Positions 1-8,211 of a stretch of 64,000 nucleotides of DNA are shown one piece after another. The notes under the pieces are model-generated. The model did not search any database and was not told the DNA's origin. It saw only the letters and a program-made list of their open reading frames with translations. Both the position numbers and the translations under genes were made by a program. Each line of letters opens with the position of its first letter. Positions within the stretch are counted from its first letter, which is position 1. This DNA comes from Brevibacterium sp. CBA3109 (GTDB lineage Bacteria > Actinomycetota > Actinomycetes > Actinomycetales > Brevibacteriaceae), in the NCBI RefSeq assembly GCF_040256645.1, contig NZ_CP158281.1, positions 2,356,001 to 2,420,000 on the forward strand, read 5' to 3'.

Positions 1-370
1 CGTCAGGAAACGCCCGCAATACTGAGGCGGCTACAGGCCCCACGCCGCAGAATGCTTCGAGGAAGCGTGCTCCGACCCCCGCTTCTCTGACGGCACGGAC
101 CGATTGTTTCGCCAACAGCATGGTTCGCTGCCGGGGTACGAACACGCTTGGAGCCACGGCGAGCCGCTGACCTGAGAATTCGACCCAGCCGACGACCTGT
201 TCGAGGGGTTCGCCCGCCACGCGCCGAGCCGTGAGTCCGGTCAGGGTGGCGTCGCGGTCTGCCGTGTCGGAAGAGGATTCCTGCGCGGCTTGAATCAGAA
301 TCCGGGCTTCGTCTTCGGCGAAGACGCACCCTGCGTGGCGCAGGTGGGCCGCCACCGAGGCAGCGCTCAA
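1..370 (-). CDS. PrmC-related protein-(glutamine-N5) methyltransferase, 3' part outside window
   Basis: Partial gene; translation continues past position 1. Reading the minus strand gives SAASVAAHLRHAGCVFAEDE near the N-terminus, then LTARRVAGEPLEQVVGWVEF and VFVPRQRTMLLAKQSV, and finally EAFCGVGPVAAS. The GEPLEQVVGWVEF / VPRQRT pattern and the glycine-rich C-G-V-G-P loop match HemK/PrmC-type class I SAM methyltransferases, specifically the actinobacterial PrmC-related branch of unknown substrate. The catalytic NPPY-type motif would lie beyond the window edge, so activity cannot be judged. I place the start at a TTG at 370 with AGAAGAG upstream; an in-frame start further upstream, overlapping the preceding gene, is possible. 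It follows the adenylation-like ORF by about 30 bp and is probably cotranscribed with it. Confidence 0.75.
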   Translation of the reverse strand, partial: MSAASVAAHLRHAGCVFAEDEARILIQAAQESSSDTADRDATLTGLTARRVAGEPLEQVVGWVEFSGQRLAVAPSVFVPRQRTMLLAKQSVRAVREAGVGARFLEAFCGVGPVAASVLRAFPD

Positions 371-398
371 CAGCTCAGTCTCTTCTGGATCGGAGGCC

Positions 399-1118
399 TC
401 AGACCTCAGCGAGGATCTCCTGGGACAGCCATTCCAGGCTCGACTGCGCGTCGAGCAACTTCTCGTCTATGACGATCAGCGGCCGGTCCGGTCTCAGCGC
501 GGCCACTGCGGCTGGTTCGACTCGAGAGTCCCTCATCGCTTGGTCGATGTTCGCAGTCTCGCCTGCGACGGTGATGCCGACACCCTCGAACTGGGAACGG
601 ATGACCTTGACCGATGCCCGCCCCGATTCGATCGGAGGCGCGTCGATCGTGTGGACGATCACCGTGGTGATGCCTTCGGCTCCGGCCTGAGCAGAGGAAG
701 ACTTCGCTGACGACGTATCCAGGGTGGACGCGGCGCCGGAGCGCACGTCGACGCTGGCTCCGATGCGGACGGCACCGAGGATGCTCAGCGCCCGAGAGAT
801 CGGTGGAACATCCTCGGCGATGACGACTCGTTCGCTCTCAGTGCCCACGACCCCCATGGCGCGGAGGATTCCGCCGAGTTTCGCGCTTCGGTCCAGCACC
901 TCGGCGCGATCGAGTTCCACGGGCTTCGACAGCGCCTTGACCAGCCGCGGGTCGGTGACCTCGCGGCCATCGACCAGTGGTGTCTCCGGGGTCGGTCCGG
1001 TCAGGACGATGTCATCCGCGCCGCCCATGACGATCGGGAAATCGAGCAGCTCGAACACCGGGTTGAGTGTTCCGGCGAAAGTGTCTGTGGGTGCTTCGAA
1101 GTAGTGGAAGTCAGTCAA
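399..1118 (-). CDS. Conserved hypothetical, resembles an N-terminal adenylate-forming (ANL) fragment
   Basis: The 239-residue protein has no full enzyme domain. Its central stretch (about residues 68-128: a long helix, then MGVVGTESERVVIAEDVPP and LGAVRIGASVDV) follows the N-terminal pattern of AMP-binding acyl-CoA synthetases, where a helix is followed by LRxxGVxxGDRV and a hydrophobic segment ending in RIGA. The phosphate-binding P-loop and the C-terminal lid of the family are absent, so it cannot be a normal synthetase. Similar short actinobacterial proteins with twilight similarity to AMP-binding enzymes exist, but I cannot assign it to one of them. The start codon overlaps the 3' end of the DivIVA-repeat gene by 8 bp, implying cotranscription. 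Function unknown. Confidence 0.6.
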   Translation of the reverse strand: MTDFHYFEAPTDTFAGTLNPVFELLDFPIVMGGADDIVLTGPTPETPLVDGREVTDPRLVKALSKPVELDRAEVLDRSAKLGGILRAMGVVGTESERVVIAEDVPPISRALSILGAVRIGASVDVRSGAASTLDTSSAKSSSAQAGAEGITTVIVHTIDAPPIESGRASVKVIRSQFEGVGITVAGETANIDQAMRDSRVEPAAVAALRPDRPLIVIDEKLLDAQSSLEWLSQEILAEV

Positions 1119-1671
1119 CGGAGGCCATCACTTCGACGACGCGGTCGATGAAGGCATCCACCTGGTCCTCGTCGTAGGCCTTGGTGCCCTTGGCCGTCTT
1201 GAACAGGACACGGCGGACCTGGTCGACGCTCATCGCCACACCCTGCGTGAAGTAGGCGTTGACCTTCTCGCACATGTCATCAACCTGATCGATGTCGTAG
1301 CCGATGACTCCCGGGGCCGGATTGTCGAAGTGCTCACCGGGTTCGCGGACCAGGCGTCCCCGTAGGGACGAGGCCACACGGGTCAGTTCGGATACCCAGG
1401 CATCTTGGCCCGACTGTGCGATGAGGCGGTCGCGTGCCTGTTTGGCGAAGGCGTCTTCAAGGCGGTCGAGTGCGGCATCGACGACGGCGACGTGGTATCC
1501 CTTGCGCACCAGATCGAACCCGACTGTGCGCACCGCTCGGGAGTCGAGGTCACCGGGCTGCGGGGTGGGGCGTTCGAAGGATTCGCGCGCACGTTTGAAG
1601 AAGCTGTCGACTTGTTTCGGGTCGTAGCCGTTCTTCCATCCGGACATTCGGGGGAAAGTCGTGTCCGCCAT
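1111..1671 (-). CDS. DivIVA-domain repeat protein
   Basis: 186 residues with three copies of the short DivIVA N-terminal motif: GYDPKQVDSFFKRARESFE (about 14-33), GYDIDQVDDMCEKVNAYF (about 124-141) and AYDEDQVDAFIDRVVEVM (about 165-182). This spacing fits the actinobacterial DivIVA-repeat family rather than a classical DivIVA/Wag31, which has one such motif followed by a long coiled coil. DivIVA motifs bind curved membrane or polar scaffolds in known proteins; a role in cell pole or septum organisation is inference. It starts 83 bp after the rlmN stop and overlaps the next gene by 8 bp, so the three genes probably form one unit. Confidence 0.8.
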   Translation of the reverse strand: MADTTFPRMSGWKNGYDPKQVDSFFKRARESFERPTPQPGDLDSRAVRTVGFDLVRKGYHVAVVDAALDRLEDAFAKQARDRLIAQSGQDAWVSELTRVASSLRGRLVREPGEHFDNPAPGVIGYDIDQVDDMCEKVNAYFTQGVAMSVDQVRRVLFKTAKGTKAYDEDQVDAFIDRVVEVMASVD

Positions 1672-1754
1672 GTAGCCTCCAGAAGCGAATCGTGCGTAAG
1701 TGTCTTATCCACCATGATAAATGGCGGACGCGGAAAATGCGTGTTCGCGACTTC

Positions 1755-3062
1755 TCAGTCAGCGGCAGCAAGCTGTCCGCAGGCCCCATCGATGTCCGAA
1801 CCGCGCGTATCGCGGATCGTCGTGGGGATCCCCTGGTCAACGAGCCTGCGCACGAATTCGTCCGCCACCTCAGGCTCGGACGCGGTCCACACGGAGCCGG
1901 GCGTCGGGTTGAGCGGGATCGGATTGACGTGGACCCAGCCGCGACCACGAGCGTTGAGCTTCTTCGCCAGCAGCTCCGCACGCCAGGGGTGATCGTTCAT
2001 GTCCTTGATGAGCGCGTATTCGATGCTCACCCGACGTCCTGTCACCTGGTAGTAGTTGTACGCGGCATCGATGGCTTCATCAGCCTTCCAGCGGGTGTTG
2101 ACCGGGATCATCTCGTCGCGCAGTTCATCATCGGGTGCGTGGAGACTGAGGGCGAAGGTGACCGGAATCTCCTCGGCCGCCAGCTTGTTGATGCCTGGGA
2201 CCAGGCCGACCGTGGAGATGGTGATCCGACGGGCCGACATTCCCAGTCCCTGCGGACCAGGCTCGACGAACCGGCGCACCGCGTTCATCACCCGCTTGTA
2301 GTTGGCCAGGGGTTCGCCCATTCCCATGAACACGATATTGGAGACGCGTTCGGGTCCCGTCGCCGAGGCGGTGGCTTCCGATTCATCGACCGTGGCCTCG
2401 GATGTCTCACCCTGGTCTTCATCGGATTCGGCGCCGAGAGCAGTCTCACCTTCCGCTGGCATATCGCCCGAGGGTGCCGGTGCGAGCTCGCCCGCGGCGA
2501 TGACCTGGTTGGCGCGGATGACCTGTTCGACGATCTCCGCGGCGGACATGTTGCGTGTCAAGCCCTGCTGTCCCGTCGCACAGAAGGGACAGTTCATTCC
2601 GCAGCCGCACTGGCTGGAGACACACAGTGTGACGCGGTTGCGATAGCGCATGAGCACCGATTCGACGAGTGCACCGTCGTAGAGGCGCCACAGGAATTTG
2701 ATCGTGTCGCCGTTCGCGGTCCGCAGGCGACGAACCTCGGTCAGAAGGTGGGGGAAGAATCGTTCCTGCAGGTCCGCACGCAGATCCTTGGGCAGGTCCG
2801 TCATGGACTCGACATCGGTCTGGTAGTGCGAGAAGTAGTGGGTCGAGATCTGCTTGGCGCGGAAGGCTGGCAGTCCCATCTCCTTGACCGCTTCGATGCG
2901 TTCGTCCATCGTCATGTCGGCCAGATGCTGCTTCGGCTGACTGGCTCGCGGAGATTTGAAATTGAGCAGCGGACGACCGTCACGCGTCGGCGTCTTCGAT
3001 GTCGTCCCGTCTGCGTGTTCGACGATGGGACGGGTCTGCCTGTTGCCTGCTTGAGAACTCAC
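1755..3062 (-). CDS. rlmN: Dual-specificity RNA methyltransferase RlmN
   Basis: Radical SAM enzyme that methylates C2 of an adenosine in 23S rRNA and in some tRNAs. The iron-sulphur motif is CGMNCPFC (C154, C158, C161 of 435 residues), followed by MGMGEPLANY and the family segments ALSLHAPDDELRDEMIPVN and YALIKDMNDHPWRAELLA. The GTG start at 3062 has no convincing Shine-Dalgarno, so a slightly later start is possible; the first 40 residues are basic and poorly conserved in character. Oddity: residues about 194-237 form an acidic, low-complexity insertion between the SAM-binding core and the MGMGEP strand. Upstream is cdsA, a frequent neighbour in actinobacteria. Confidence 0.95.
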   Translation of the reverse strand: MSSQAGNRQTRPIVEHADGTTSKTPTRDGRPLLNFKSPRASQPKQHLADMTMDERIEAVKEMGLPAFRAKQISTHYFSHYQTDVESMTDLPKDLRADLQERFFPHLLTEVRRLRTANGDTIKFLWRLYDGALVESVLMRYRNRVTLCVSSQCGCGMNCPFCATGQQGLTRNMSAAEIVEQVIRANQVIAAGELAPAPSGDMPAEGETALGAESDEDQGETSEATVDESEATASATGPERVSNIVFMGMGEPLANYKRVMNAVRRFVEPGPQGLGMSARRITISTVGLVPGINKLAAEEIPVTFALSLHAPDDELRDEMIPVNTRWKADEAIDAAYNYYQVTGRRVSIEYALIKDMNDHPWRAELLAKKLNARGRGWVHVNPIPLNPTPGSVWTASEPEVADEFVRRLVDQGIPTTIRDTRGSDIDGACGQLAAAD

Positions 3063-3117
3063 ACGACCATTGTCTCATGAGAGCAAATCTCTTGGGGTGT
3101 GTGTGCCGCCACGCCTA

Positions 3118-3147
3118 TTGACGGCCGGGCCTGTTGACGGCCGGGCC
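3118..3147. repeat. Two tandem copies of a 14-bp unit downstream of cdsA
   Basis: The unit TTGACGGCCGGGCC occurs at 3118-3131 and again at 3134-3147, separated by TG (period 16). It ends 8 bp beyond the cdsA stop codon. It is one of several short tandem duplications at gene 3' ends in this window. Confidence 0.85.
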
Positions 3148-3155
3148 GGTGCGGA

Positions 3156-4178
3156 TCAGAGGTAGCCGGGAAGGACCGAGAACATCACCAGGGCCACCGG
3201 GGCGGTGGGCAGGATCGAATCGAGTCGGTCCATGACGCCACCATGTCCAGGCAGCAGTGTTCCCATGTCTTTGAGGTCGAGATCGCGTTTGATCATCGAT
3301 TCGCTGAAGTCGCCGAGGGTGGCGAAGGCCGGGATGACGGCACCGAAGACCAATCCGGTCCAGAACGGGGCGTCGAAGAGAGTCAGAGCGAGGATGGTGG
3401 CGACCGCGGCGGCGAAGACCACCGAGCCGATGTAGCCTTCCCACGACTTCTTCGGGGAGATTCTCGGTGCGATCGGATGTTTGCCCCAAAGGACGCCGAA
3501 GACGTAGCCGCCGGTGTCCGAGGCGACCACGCTGGCGAGGAACAGGATGACGTAGAGATTGCCGTCGGGTTGGGTCAGCAGGTACACGACGAAGCAGGCC
3601 ATGAGACCGACATAGGTCAGTGCGAAGAGAGACAGCGAGACATCTTTGACCGCGTTCTTACGTCGCTCGACCATGGTGAAGAGCATGACGGCGCCGGCGC
3701 TGGCGGCGAAGGTCACCCACAGTGCTTCGCGGCCGCCGACGAAAGTCGCCACCACCATGCAGGCGGCCGACACCATGGTCGGTATCCGCGACACGAGTGA
3801 TCCCGATCGAGACAGCGCGTTGGCCAATTCCCACATCGCGGCGACGATTGCGATGAGAATGATGAAGAGGAAGGAGATCGGGTAGACGATGAGCGAGGCC
3901 AGGACGACTCCGCCGATGAGCAGCCCGATGCCGATCGCAGCGGGCAGATTTCGTCCGGCCCTGCCGTAGTCCTTCTGTGCCACCTCGGGGACGTCCTGCC
4001 CGGTCTCCGCAGCCGGGTTCGTCTCCAGATCTTCCGGCGAGTAGTCCTTACCGGAGTTGCGCAGTTCTCTGCGCTTCGGGTATGGGGTCTCAAGGCTTGA
4101 TGCATGCGGAACCGGATCCGACTCCCCAAGGGGAGCCGGATCCGATGCAGGACTGCCTGGACCGGTCAACGAAATCAT
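3156..4178 (-). CDS. cdsA: Phosphatidate cytidylyltransferase
   Basis: Makes CDP-diacylglycerol from phosphatidic acid and CTP in the cytoplasmic membrane, feeding phospholipid synthesis. The C-terminal family signature is clear: SMIKRDLDLKDMGTLLPGHG followed by GVMDRLDS, with SDTGGYVFGVLWGK upstream. The protein is 340 residues; the first ~80 are hydrophilic and the rest holds several membrane helices (for example LPAAIGIGLLIGGVVLASLI). Its ATG shares one base with the frr stop (TGATG), so translation is probably coupled. The order pyrH-frr-cdsA-rlmN is a standard actinobacterial arrangement. Confidence 0.95.
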   Translation of the reverse strand: MISLTGPGSPASDPAPLGESDPVPHASSLETPYPKRRELRNSGKDYSPEDLETNPAAETGQDVPEVAQKDYGRAGRNLPAAIGIGLLIGGVVLASLIVYPISFLFIILIAIVAAMWELANALSRSGSLVSRIPTMVSAACMVVATFVGGREALWVTFAASAGAVMLFTMVERRKNAVKDVSLSLFALTYVGLMACFVVYLLTQPDGNLYVILFLASVVASDTGGYVFGVLWGKHPIAPRISPKKSWEGYIGSVVFAAAVATILALTLFDAPFWTGLVFGAVIPAFATLGDFSESMIKRDLDLKDMGTLLPGHGGVMDRLDSILPTAPVALVMFSVLPGYL

Positions 4179-4735
4179 CAGACCTCGAGGAGCTCAGCTT
4201 CCTTCTGGTTCAGCAGCTTGTCGACGCTGTCGACCTTGCGCTTCGTCAGGTCGTCGAGTTCGGAGATTCCACGTGCGACGTCGTCTTCACCGGCGTCGCC
4301 GTCCTTTTTGATGCGTTCGAGGGTCTCTTTGGCGTGACGACGAATGTTGCGGATCGACACTTTGCCGTCTTCAGCCTTGCTCTTGACGATCTTCACGTAT
4401 TCCTTGCGGCGCTCCTCGGTGAGTTCCGGGAGCACGACGCGGATGACGTTGCCGTCGTTGGCTGGGTTGGCGCCGATGTCCGAATTGCGCAGAGCGGTCT
4501 CAATGTCACCCAGCGCACCACGATCATAGGGAGTCACAAGGATCGTACGGGCTTCCGGGGTCTGGAACGAGGCCAGTTGCTGAAGAGGCGTCGGTGCACC
4601 GTAGTATTCGATCTCGATGGCAGCGAACAGTGCGGGATTGGCGCGGCCGGTGCGGATGGACGAGAAGTCCTCCTGCGTGAATTCCACGGCTTTGTCCATT
4701 TTCTCTCTGGCCTCGGCCAGCGTTTCTTCAATCAC
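4178..4735 (-). CDS. frr: Ribosome recycling factor
   Basis: 185 residues, the normal RRF length. Splits post-termination ribosomes together with EF-G. Hallmarks are the N-terminal helix with [20 protein letters not shown], the segment [14 protein letters not shown], and the C-terminal helices [20 protein letters not shown] and [20 protein letters not shown]. It lies 150 bp downstream of pyrH and is followed without a gap by cdsA (shared base at stop/start). Confidence 0.97.
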   Translation of the reverse strand: MIEETLAEAREKMDKAVEFTQEDFSSIRTGRANPALFAAIEIEYYGAPTPLQQLASFQTPEARTILVTPYDRGALGDIETALRNSDIGANPANDGNVIRVVLPELTEERRKEYVKIVKSKAEDGKVSIRNIRRHAKETLERIKKDGDAGEDDVARGISELDDLTKRKVDSVDKLLNQKEAELLEV

Positions 4736-4885
4736 GACTCACTCTTTTCGTCGATGGGAGCTTTGGGTTCATTCTATGGGTCATAGCTGCCGAATGCCGC
4801 AACCGATTGGTCCAGGGAGAGTCCTGGACTTCGTCTGCGAAGATGTTTCGAGGCGCTGCGTGCCCGGGGCCATGCACCACGTGGG

Positions 4886-5638
4886 CTATTTGACTACGGT
4901 GCCGATCTTGTCTCCGACGATCGCTTTGCGCAGATTGCCTTCACCTTCCATGCCGAAGACGTGCATCGGAAGTTTATTGTCCATGCACAGGGAGAAGGCG
5001 GTTGCGTCGACGACTTTGAGGCCCTTCTGCAGCGCCTCCTGATAGGTGATCTCGCGGATCTTCTCCGCTGTGGGGTCGATGTTCGGGTCGGCGGTGTAGA
5101 CACCGTCAACTCCGTTTTTGGCGATGAGGACTTCGTCGGCGTGGATTTCCAGCGCACGCTGCGCGGCGACGGTATCGGTGGAGAAGTACGGCAGTCCGGC
5201 CCCTGCACCGAAGATGACAACCCTGTTCTTCTCCATGTGGCGCATGGCCCGGCGCGGAATGTAGGACTCGGCCACCTGGGACATCGGGATCGCAGTCTGC
5301 ACCCGGGTGTCGACGCCCAGCTGTTCGAGGAAGTCCTGCAGCGCGAGGCAGTTCATCACTGTTCCGAGCATGCCCATGTAGTCGGCACGGGTACGATCCA
5401 TTCCTCGCTGGGACAGCTCTGCTCCACGGAAGAAGTTTCCGCCGCCGACGACGATGCTGACTTCCACCTCGTCGACGGTGGGGGCTACTTCTTTGGCTAC
5501 AGCGGCGACGACATCGGGATCGACTCCGATCTTTCCTCCGCCGAACACCTCGCCCGAGAGTTTGAGGAGCACACGGCGGCGATGGGTGCGGACGGGTCTG
5601 CTGGCGTAGCTGGATTCGTGAACCGGGGTGGATGTCAT
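4886..5638 (-). CDS. pyrH: Uridylate kinase (UMP kinase)
   Basis: Phosphorylates UMP to UDP in pyrimidine nucleotide synthesis; hexameric amino-acid-kinase fold. The sequence shows [15 protein letters not shown] at residues 21-35, [10 protein letters not shown], and [20 protein letters not shown], the family core, and the ATP-binding part [14 protein letters not shown]. Length 250 is slightly above the usual ~240 because of an N-terminal extension of about 15 residues before RRRVLLK. It sits after tsf but is separated from it by an intrinsic terminator, so it probably has its own promoter in the 5639-5702 region. Confidence 0.97.
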   Translation of the reverse strand: MTSTPVHESSYASRPVRTHRRRVLLKLSGEVFGGGKIGVDPDVVAAVAKEVAPTVDEVEVSIVVGGGNFFRGAELSQRGMDRTRADYMGMLGTVMNCLALQDFLEQLGVDTRVQTAIPMSQVAESYIPRRAMRHMEKNRVVIFGAGAGLPYFSTDTVAAQRALEIHADEVLIAKNGVDGVYTADPNIDPTAEKIREITYQEALQKGLKVVDATAFSLCMDNKLPMHVFGMEGEGNLRKAIVGDKIGTVVK

Positions 5639-5702
5639 TTAGTCCTTCTTCCGTCTGGGCAGGTTGAAGCCCGGATGTGTCGTCGGTGTCAGTGTAGCGA
5701 AA

Positions 5703-5732
5703 ACGGGGCCGGACCGAATGGTCCGACCCCGT
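5703..5732 (-). terminator. Intrinsic terminator after tsf
   Basis: Two 13-nt arms, 5703-5715 and 5720-5732, pair with one G-U wobble around a 4-nt loop. In the minus-strand direction the stem is followed by TTTTCG, so it should terminate rpsB-tsf transcription before pyrH. It lies about 80 bp past the tsf stop. Confidence 0.85.
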
Positions 5733-5811
5733 CAGCCGCTTATGAGTTCACTCTCAAGCGGGACGACTGCCGTGCGCGTCGATGAAGACGCACCCGGCGG
5801 TCAATGGTGCT

Positions 5812-6639
5812 TCAGGCTCCGACGCGGAAGCGCAGGAATCCGGTGGCTTTGACACCGGCAGCTTCGAGGACCTTGCTCACGGACTGCTTGGGATCCTTGG
5901 CGAATCCCTGGTCCAGCAGGCAGTTCTCCTTGAAGAAGCCGTTCACGCGGCCTTCGATGATCTTGGGCACAGCCTGCTCAGGCTTGCCTTCGTTCTTCGC
6001 TATGTCCTCAGCGATGCGACGTTCGTTCTCCACGAGGTCAGCGGGGACCTCTTCACGGGAGAAGTACTTCGGGCTCATCGCTGCGATGTGCACTGCGACA
6101 TCGTGTGCGACGGTTGCGTCGTCACCTTCGTACGCGAGCAGGACGCCCACCTGAGGGGGCAGGTCCTTGTTCGTGCGGTGCAGGTAGGACTCGACGCTTG
6201 CGCCTTCGAGACGTCCGACGCGACGAAGGGCAACCTTCTCGCCCAGAGTCGCACCGCTTTCGGTGATGAACTCCGAAACGGGCTTGCCGTCCTTCGTGGA
6301 CTCGAGAACAGCTTCGGCCGAATCGGCGTTGCTGGACACGGCCAGGCCCAGAACCTCGTCAGCGAGTGCGACGAAGGGATCGGACTTCGCAACGAAGTCG
6401 GTCTCCGAGTTGAGCTCGATCATCGTTCCGACGCCGCCCTCGACGTGCGTAGCCACGAGACCATCGGAGGTCGAGCGACCTTCACGCTTGGTGGCGCCCT
6501 TGAGGCCCTTCACACGGAGGACCTCGATGGCTTTCGCCTGATCGCCGTCTGCTTCGTCAAGAGCTTTCTTGACATCCATCATTCCGGCGCCGGTCTTCTC
6601 GCGCAATGCCTTGATATCAGCGGCAGTGTAGTTTGCCAT
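5812..6639 (-). CDS. tsf: Elongation factor Ts
   Basis: Nucleotide exchange factor for EF-Tu. The N-terminal UBA-like module (MANYTAADIKALREKTGAGM, then MDVKKALDEADGD) and the core motif ELNSETDFVAKSDPF, about residues 75-90, are diagnostic. 275 residues, the usual actinobacterial size. It follows rpsB by 34 bp, the classic rpsB-tsf operon, and is closed by a hairpin terminator at 5703-5732. The Shine-Dalgarno AGGAGAAAG upstream of 6639 supports the start. Confidence 0.97.
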   Translation of the reverse strand: MANYTAADIKALREKTGAGMMDVKKALDEADGDQAKAIEVLRVKGLKGATKREGRSTSDGLVATHVEGGVGTMIELNSETDFVAKSDPFVALADEVLGLAVSSNADSAEAVLESTKDGKPVSEFITESGATLGEKVALRRVGRLEGASVESYLHRTNKDLPPQVGVLLAYEGDDATVAHDVAVHIAAMSPKYFSREEVPADLVENERRIAEDIAKNEGKPEQAVPKIIEGRVNGFFKENCLLDQGFAKDPKQSVSKVLEAAGVKATGFLRFRVGA

Positions 6640-6673
6640 TCTTTCTCCTAAAAGTTGGTGGAGTTAAAGGAAA

Positions 6674-7645
6674 TCAGGACTCTGTCGACTCGGTGGAGTC
6701 TGCGGCAGCTTCTGCGGCGGGTGCTTCGGTCGCCTTGTCAGCGGCCTCGGCAGCAGCCTCAGCTGGGGGCTCGTCGGTCGCCTCTTCAGCAGCGTCAGCG
6801 GCGGCTTCTTCAGCGGCCGGCTTCGCAGCAGCGTCAGCGGCTGGAGCTGCAGCTTCCTCGGAAGCCGGAGCATTGCCCTCGAGCAGCTCGCGCTCCCACT
6901 CAGGCATCGGTTCGACAGCGGAGACGTTCTTCTCGCCGCCTTTGTCGTCCGAGGAGTGGCGGGCGATGAGGCCCTCTGCCACTGCGTCGGCGATCACGCG
7001 GGTGAGCAGGGACACCGAGCGGATGGCGTCGTCGTTGCCCGGGATCGGGTAGTTGACGTCGTCAGGGTCGCAGTTGGTGTCGAGGATCGCGATGACCGGG
7101 ATGCCCAGTTTGCGCGCTTCGTCGACAGCGAGGTGTTCCTTCTTGGTGTCAACGATCCAGACAGCCGAAGGGGTCCGCTGCATGTCGCGGATACCGCCGA
7201 GAGTCTTCTCCAGCTTGTCCTTCTCACGACGGAGAATGAGCAGTTCCTTCTTGGTGTGCGAGGAACCTGCAACGTCGTCGAAGTCGATCTCTTCGAGTTC
7301 CTTCAGGCGGCGCAGGCGCAGCGAGATGGTCTGGAAGTTGGTGAGCATACCGCCGAGCCAGCGCTGGTTGACGTAGGGCTGTCCCACGCGCTTGGCCTGT
7401 TCGGCGATCGATTCCTGCGCCTGCTTCTTGGTGCCGACGAAGAGGATCGAGCCACCGTGGGTCACGGTTTCCTTGACGAACTCGAATGCAGTGTCGATGT
7501 ATCCCAGCGACTTCTGCAGGTCGATGATGTAGATGCCGTTGCGCTCAGTGAAGATGAAGCGCTTCATCTTCGGGTTCCAACGACGGGTCTGGTGTCCAAA
7601 GTGAACGCCGCTGTCGAGCAGCTGGCGGATGGTGACGACGGCCAT
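6674..7645 (-). CDS. rpsB: 30S ribosomal protein S2, with long Ala/Glu-rich tail
   Basis: S2 binds late to the 30S subunit and helps hold S1-type functions near the mRNA exit. The core is unmistakable: [55 protein letters not shown] and [20 protein letters not shown]. The full length is 323 residues, compared with about 250 for a minimal S2: the last ~70 residues after [11 protein letters not shown] are almost only A, E, D, P and T. Such acidic tails are seen in other actinobacterial S2 proteins but this one is long. First gene of the rpsB-tsf operon; a 566-bp gap precedes it. Confidence 0.96.
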   Translation of the reverse strand: MAVVTIRQLLDSGVHFGHQTRRWNPKMKRFIFTERNGIYIIDLQKSLGYIDTAFEFVKETVTHGGSILFVGTKKQAQESIAEQAKRVGQPYVNQRWLGGMLTNFQTISLRLRRLKELEEIDFDDVAGSSHTKKELLILRREKDKLEKTLGGIRDMQRTPSAVWIVDTKKEHLAVDEARKLGIPVIAILDTNCDPDDVNYPIPGNDDAIRSVSLLTRVIADAVAEGLIARHSSDDKGGEKNVSAVEPMPEWERELLEGNAPASEEAAAPAADAAAKPAAEEAAADAAEEATDEPPAEAAAEAADKATEAPAAEAAADSTESTES

Positions 7646-8211
7646 GCCGACGCCCTCCTTTCTTTCGCGCCCGCAGGCGCTTTTACGTCAGTGTTCTCCG
7701 GACGGCGTTGAGCCGTCGGCAACAGTGACCTTTTCGGTTGATTCCTGGTATTCGGTTCATCCGCCCCACAAATTCGCCCTCGCAGGCTATTTGCACCATG
7801 GGATGGAGAAGAAATCGAATACGCGTAGTCAGAAGACACGCTTCTGCTGGGGCCAGTCTATCCCCGATTCCCAAGCCATTTCCAATCGATCAGGCTCCTG
7901 CGAAATGGGCTGCATCACACCCCGGACAGTTTTTCGACTGTTCTGCGGTGGTGAGCTCTTTCGACTCGTGTCCGCTCATGTGTGGATATCGCTGTCCCGT
8001 GTGGGTTCTTGGGCGCCGTATCTGCGACTGGCCCTTCGAGTTCAGAAGCTGCGCACCTGTCTGATCAGGCACTCTCACGCAGTCACTCACGCGTCGTTTC
8101 CTGTGGATCCCCGCACCACTCGTGTTCGTATCGCCTGTGCACGTCAGCGGGCCGTCCACAGGCACTGTTCGCACGCCTGACATCCGGATCCGACCGGGCT
8201 TCCATGGGTTC
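7646..8211. other. Divergent intergenic region between rpsB and the M23-M15 gene
   Basis: This gap of about 560 bp should hold the rpsB promoter and 5' leader (minus strand) and the promoter of the secreted peptidase (plus strand). I see a Shine-Dalgarno GGAGGG just upstream of rpsB and only a weak short hairpin around 7927-7945. Reading frames crossing the region have no recognisable protein pattern and look like shadows. An in-frame GTG at 8122 could extend the downstream peptidase by 30 residues. Confidence 0.5.

Noticed and set aside
1692-3080. 462-codon open frame on the plus strand opposite rlmN
   Set aside because: Shadow of rlmN with no protein-like pattern.
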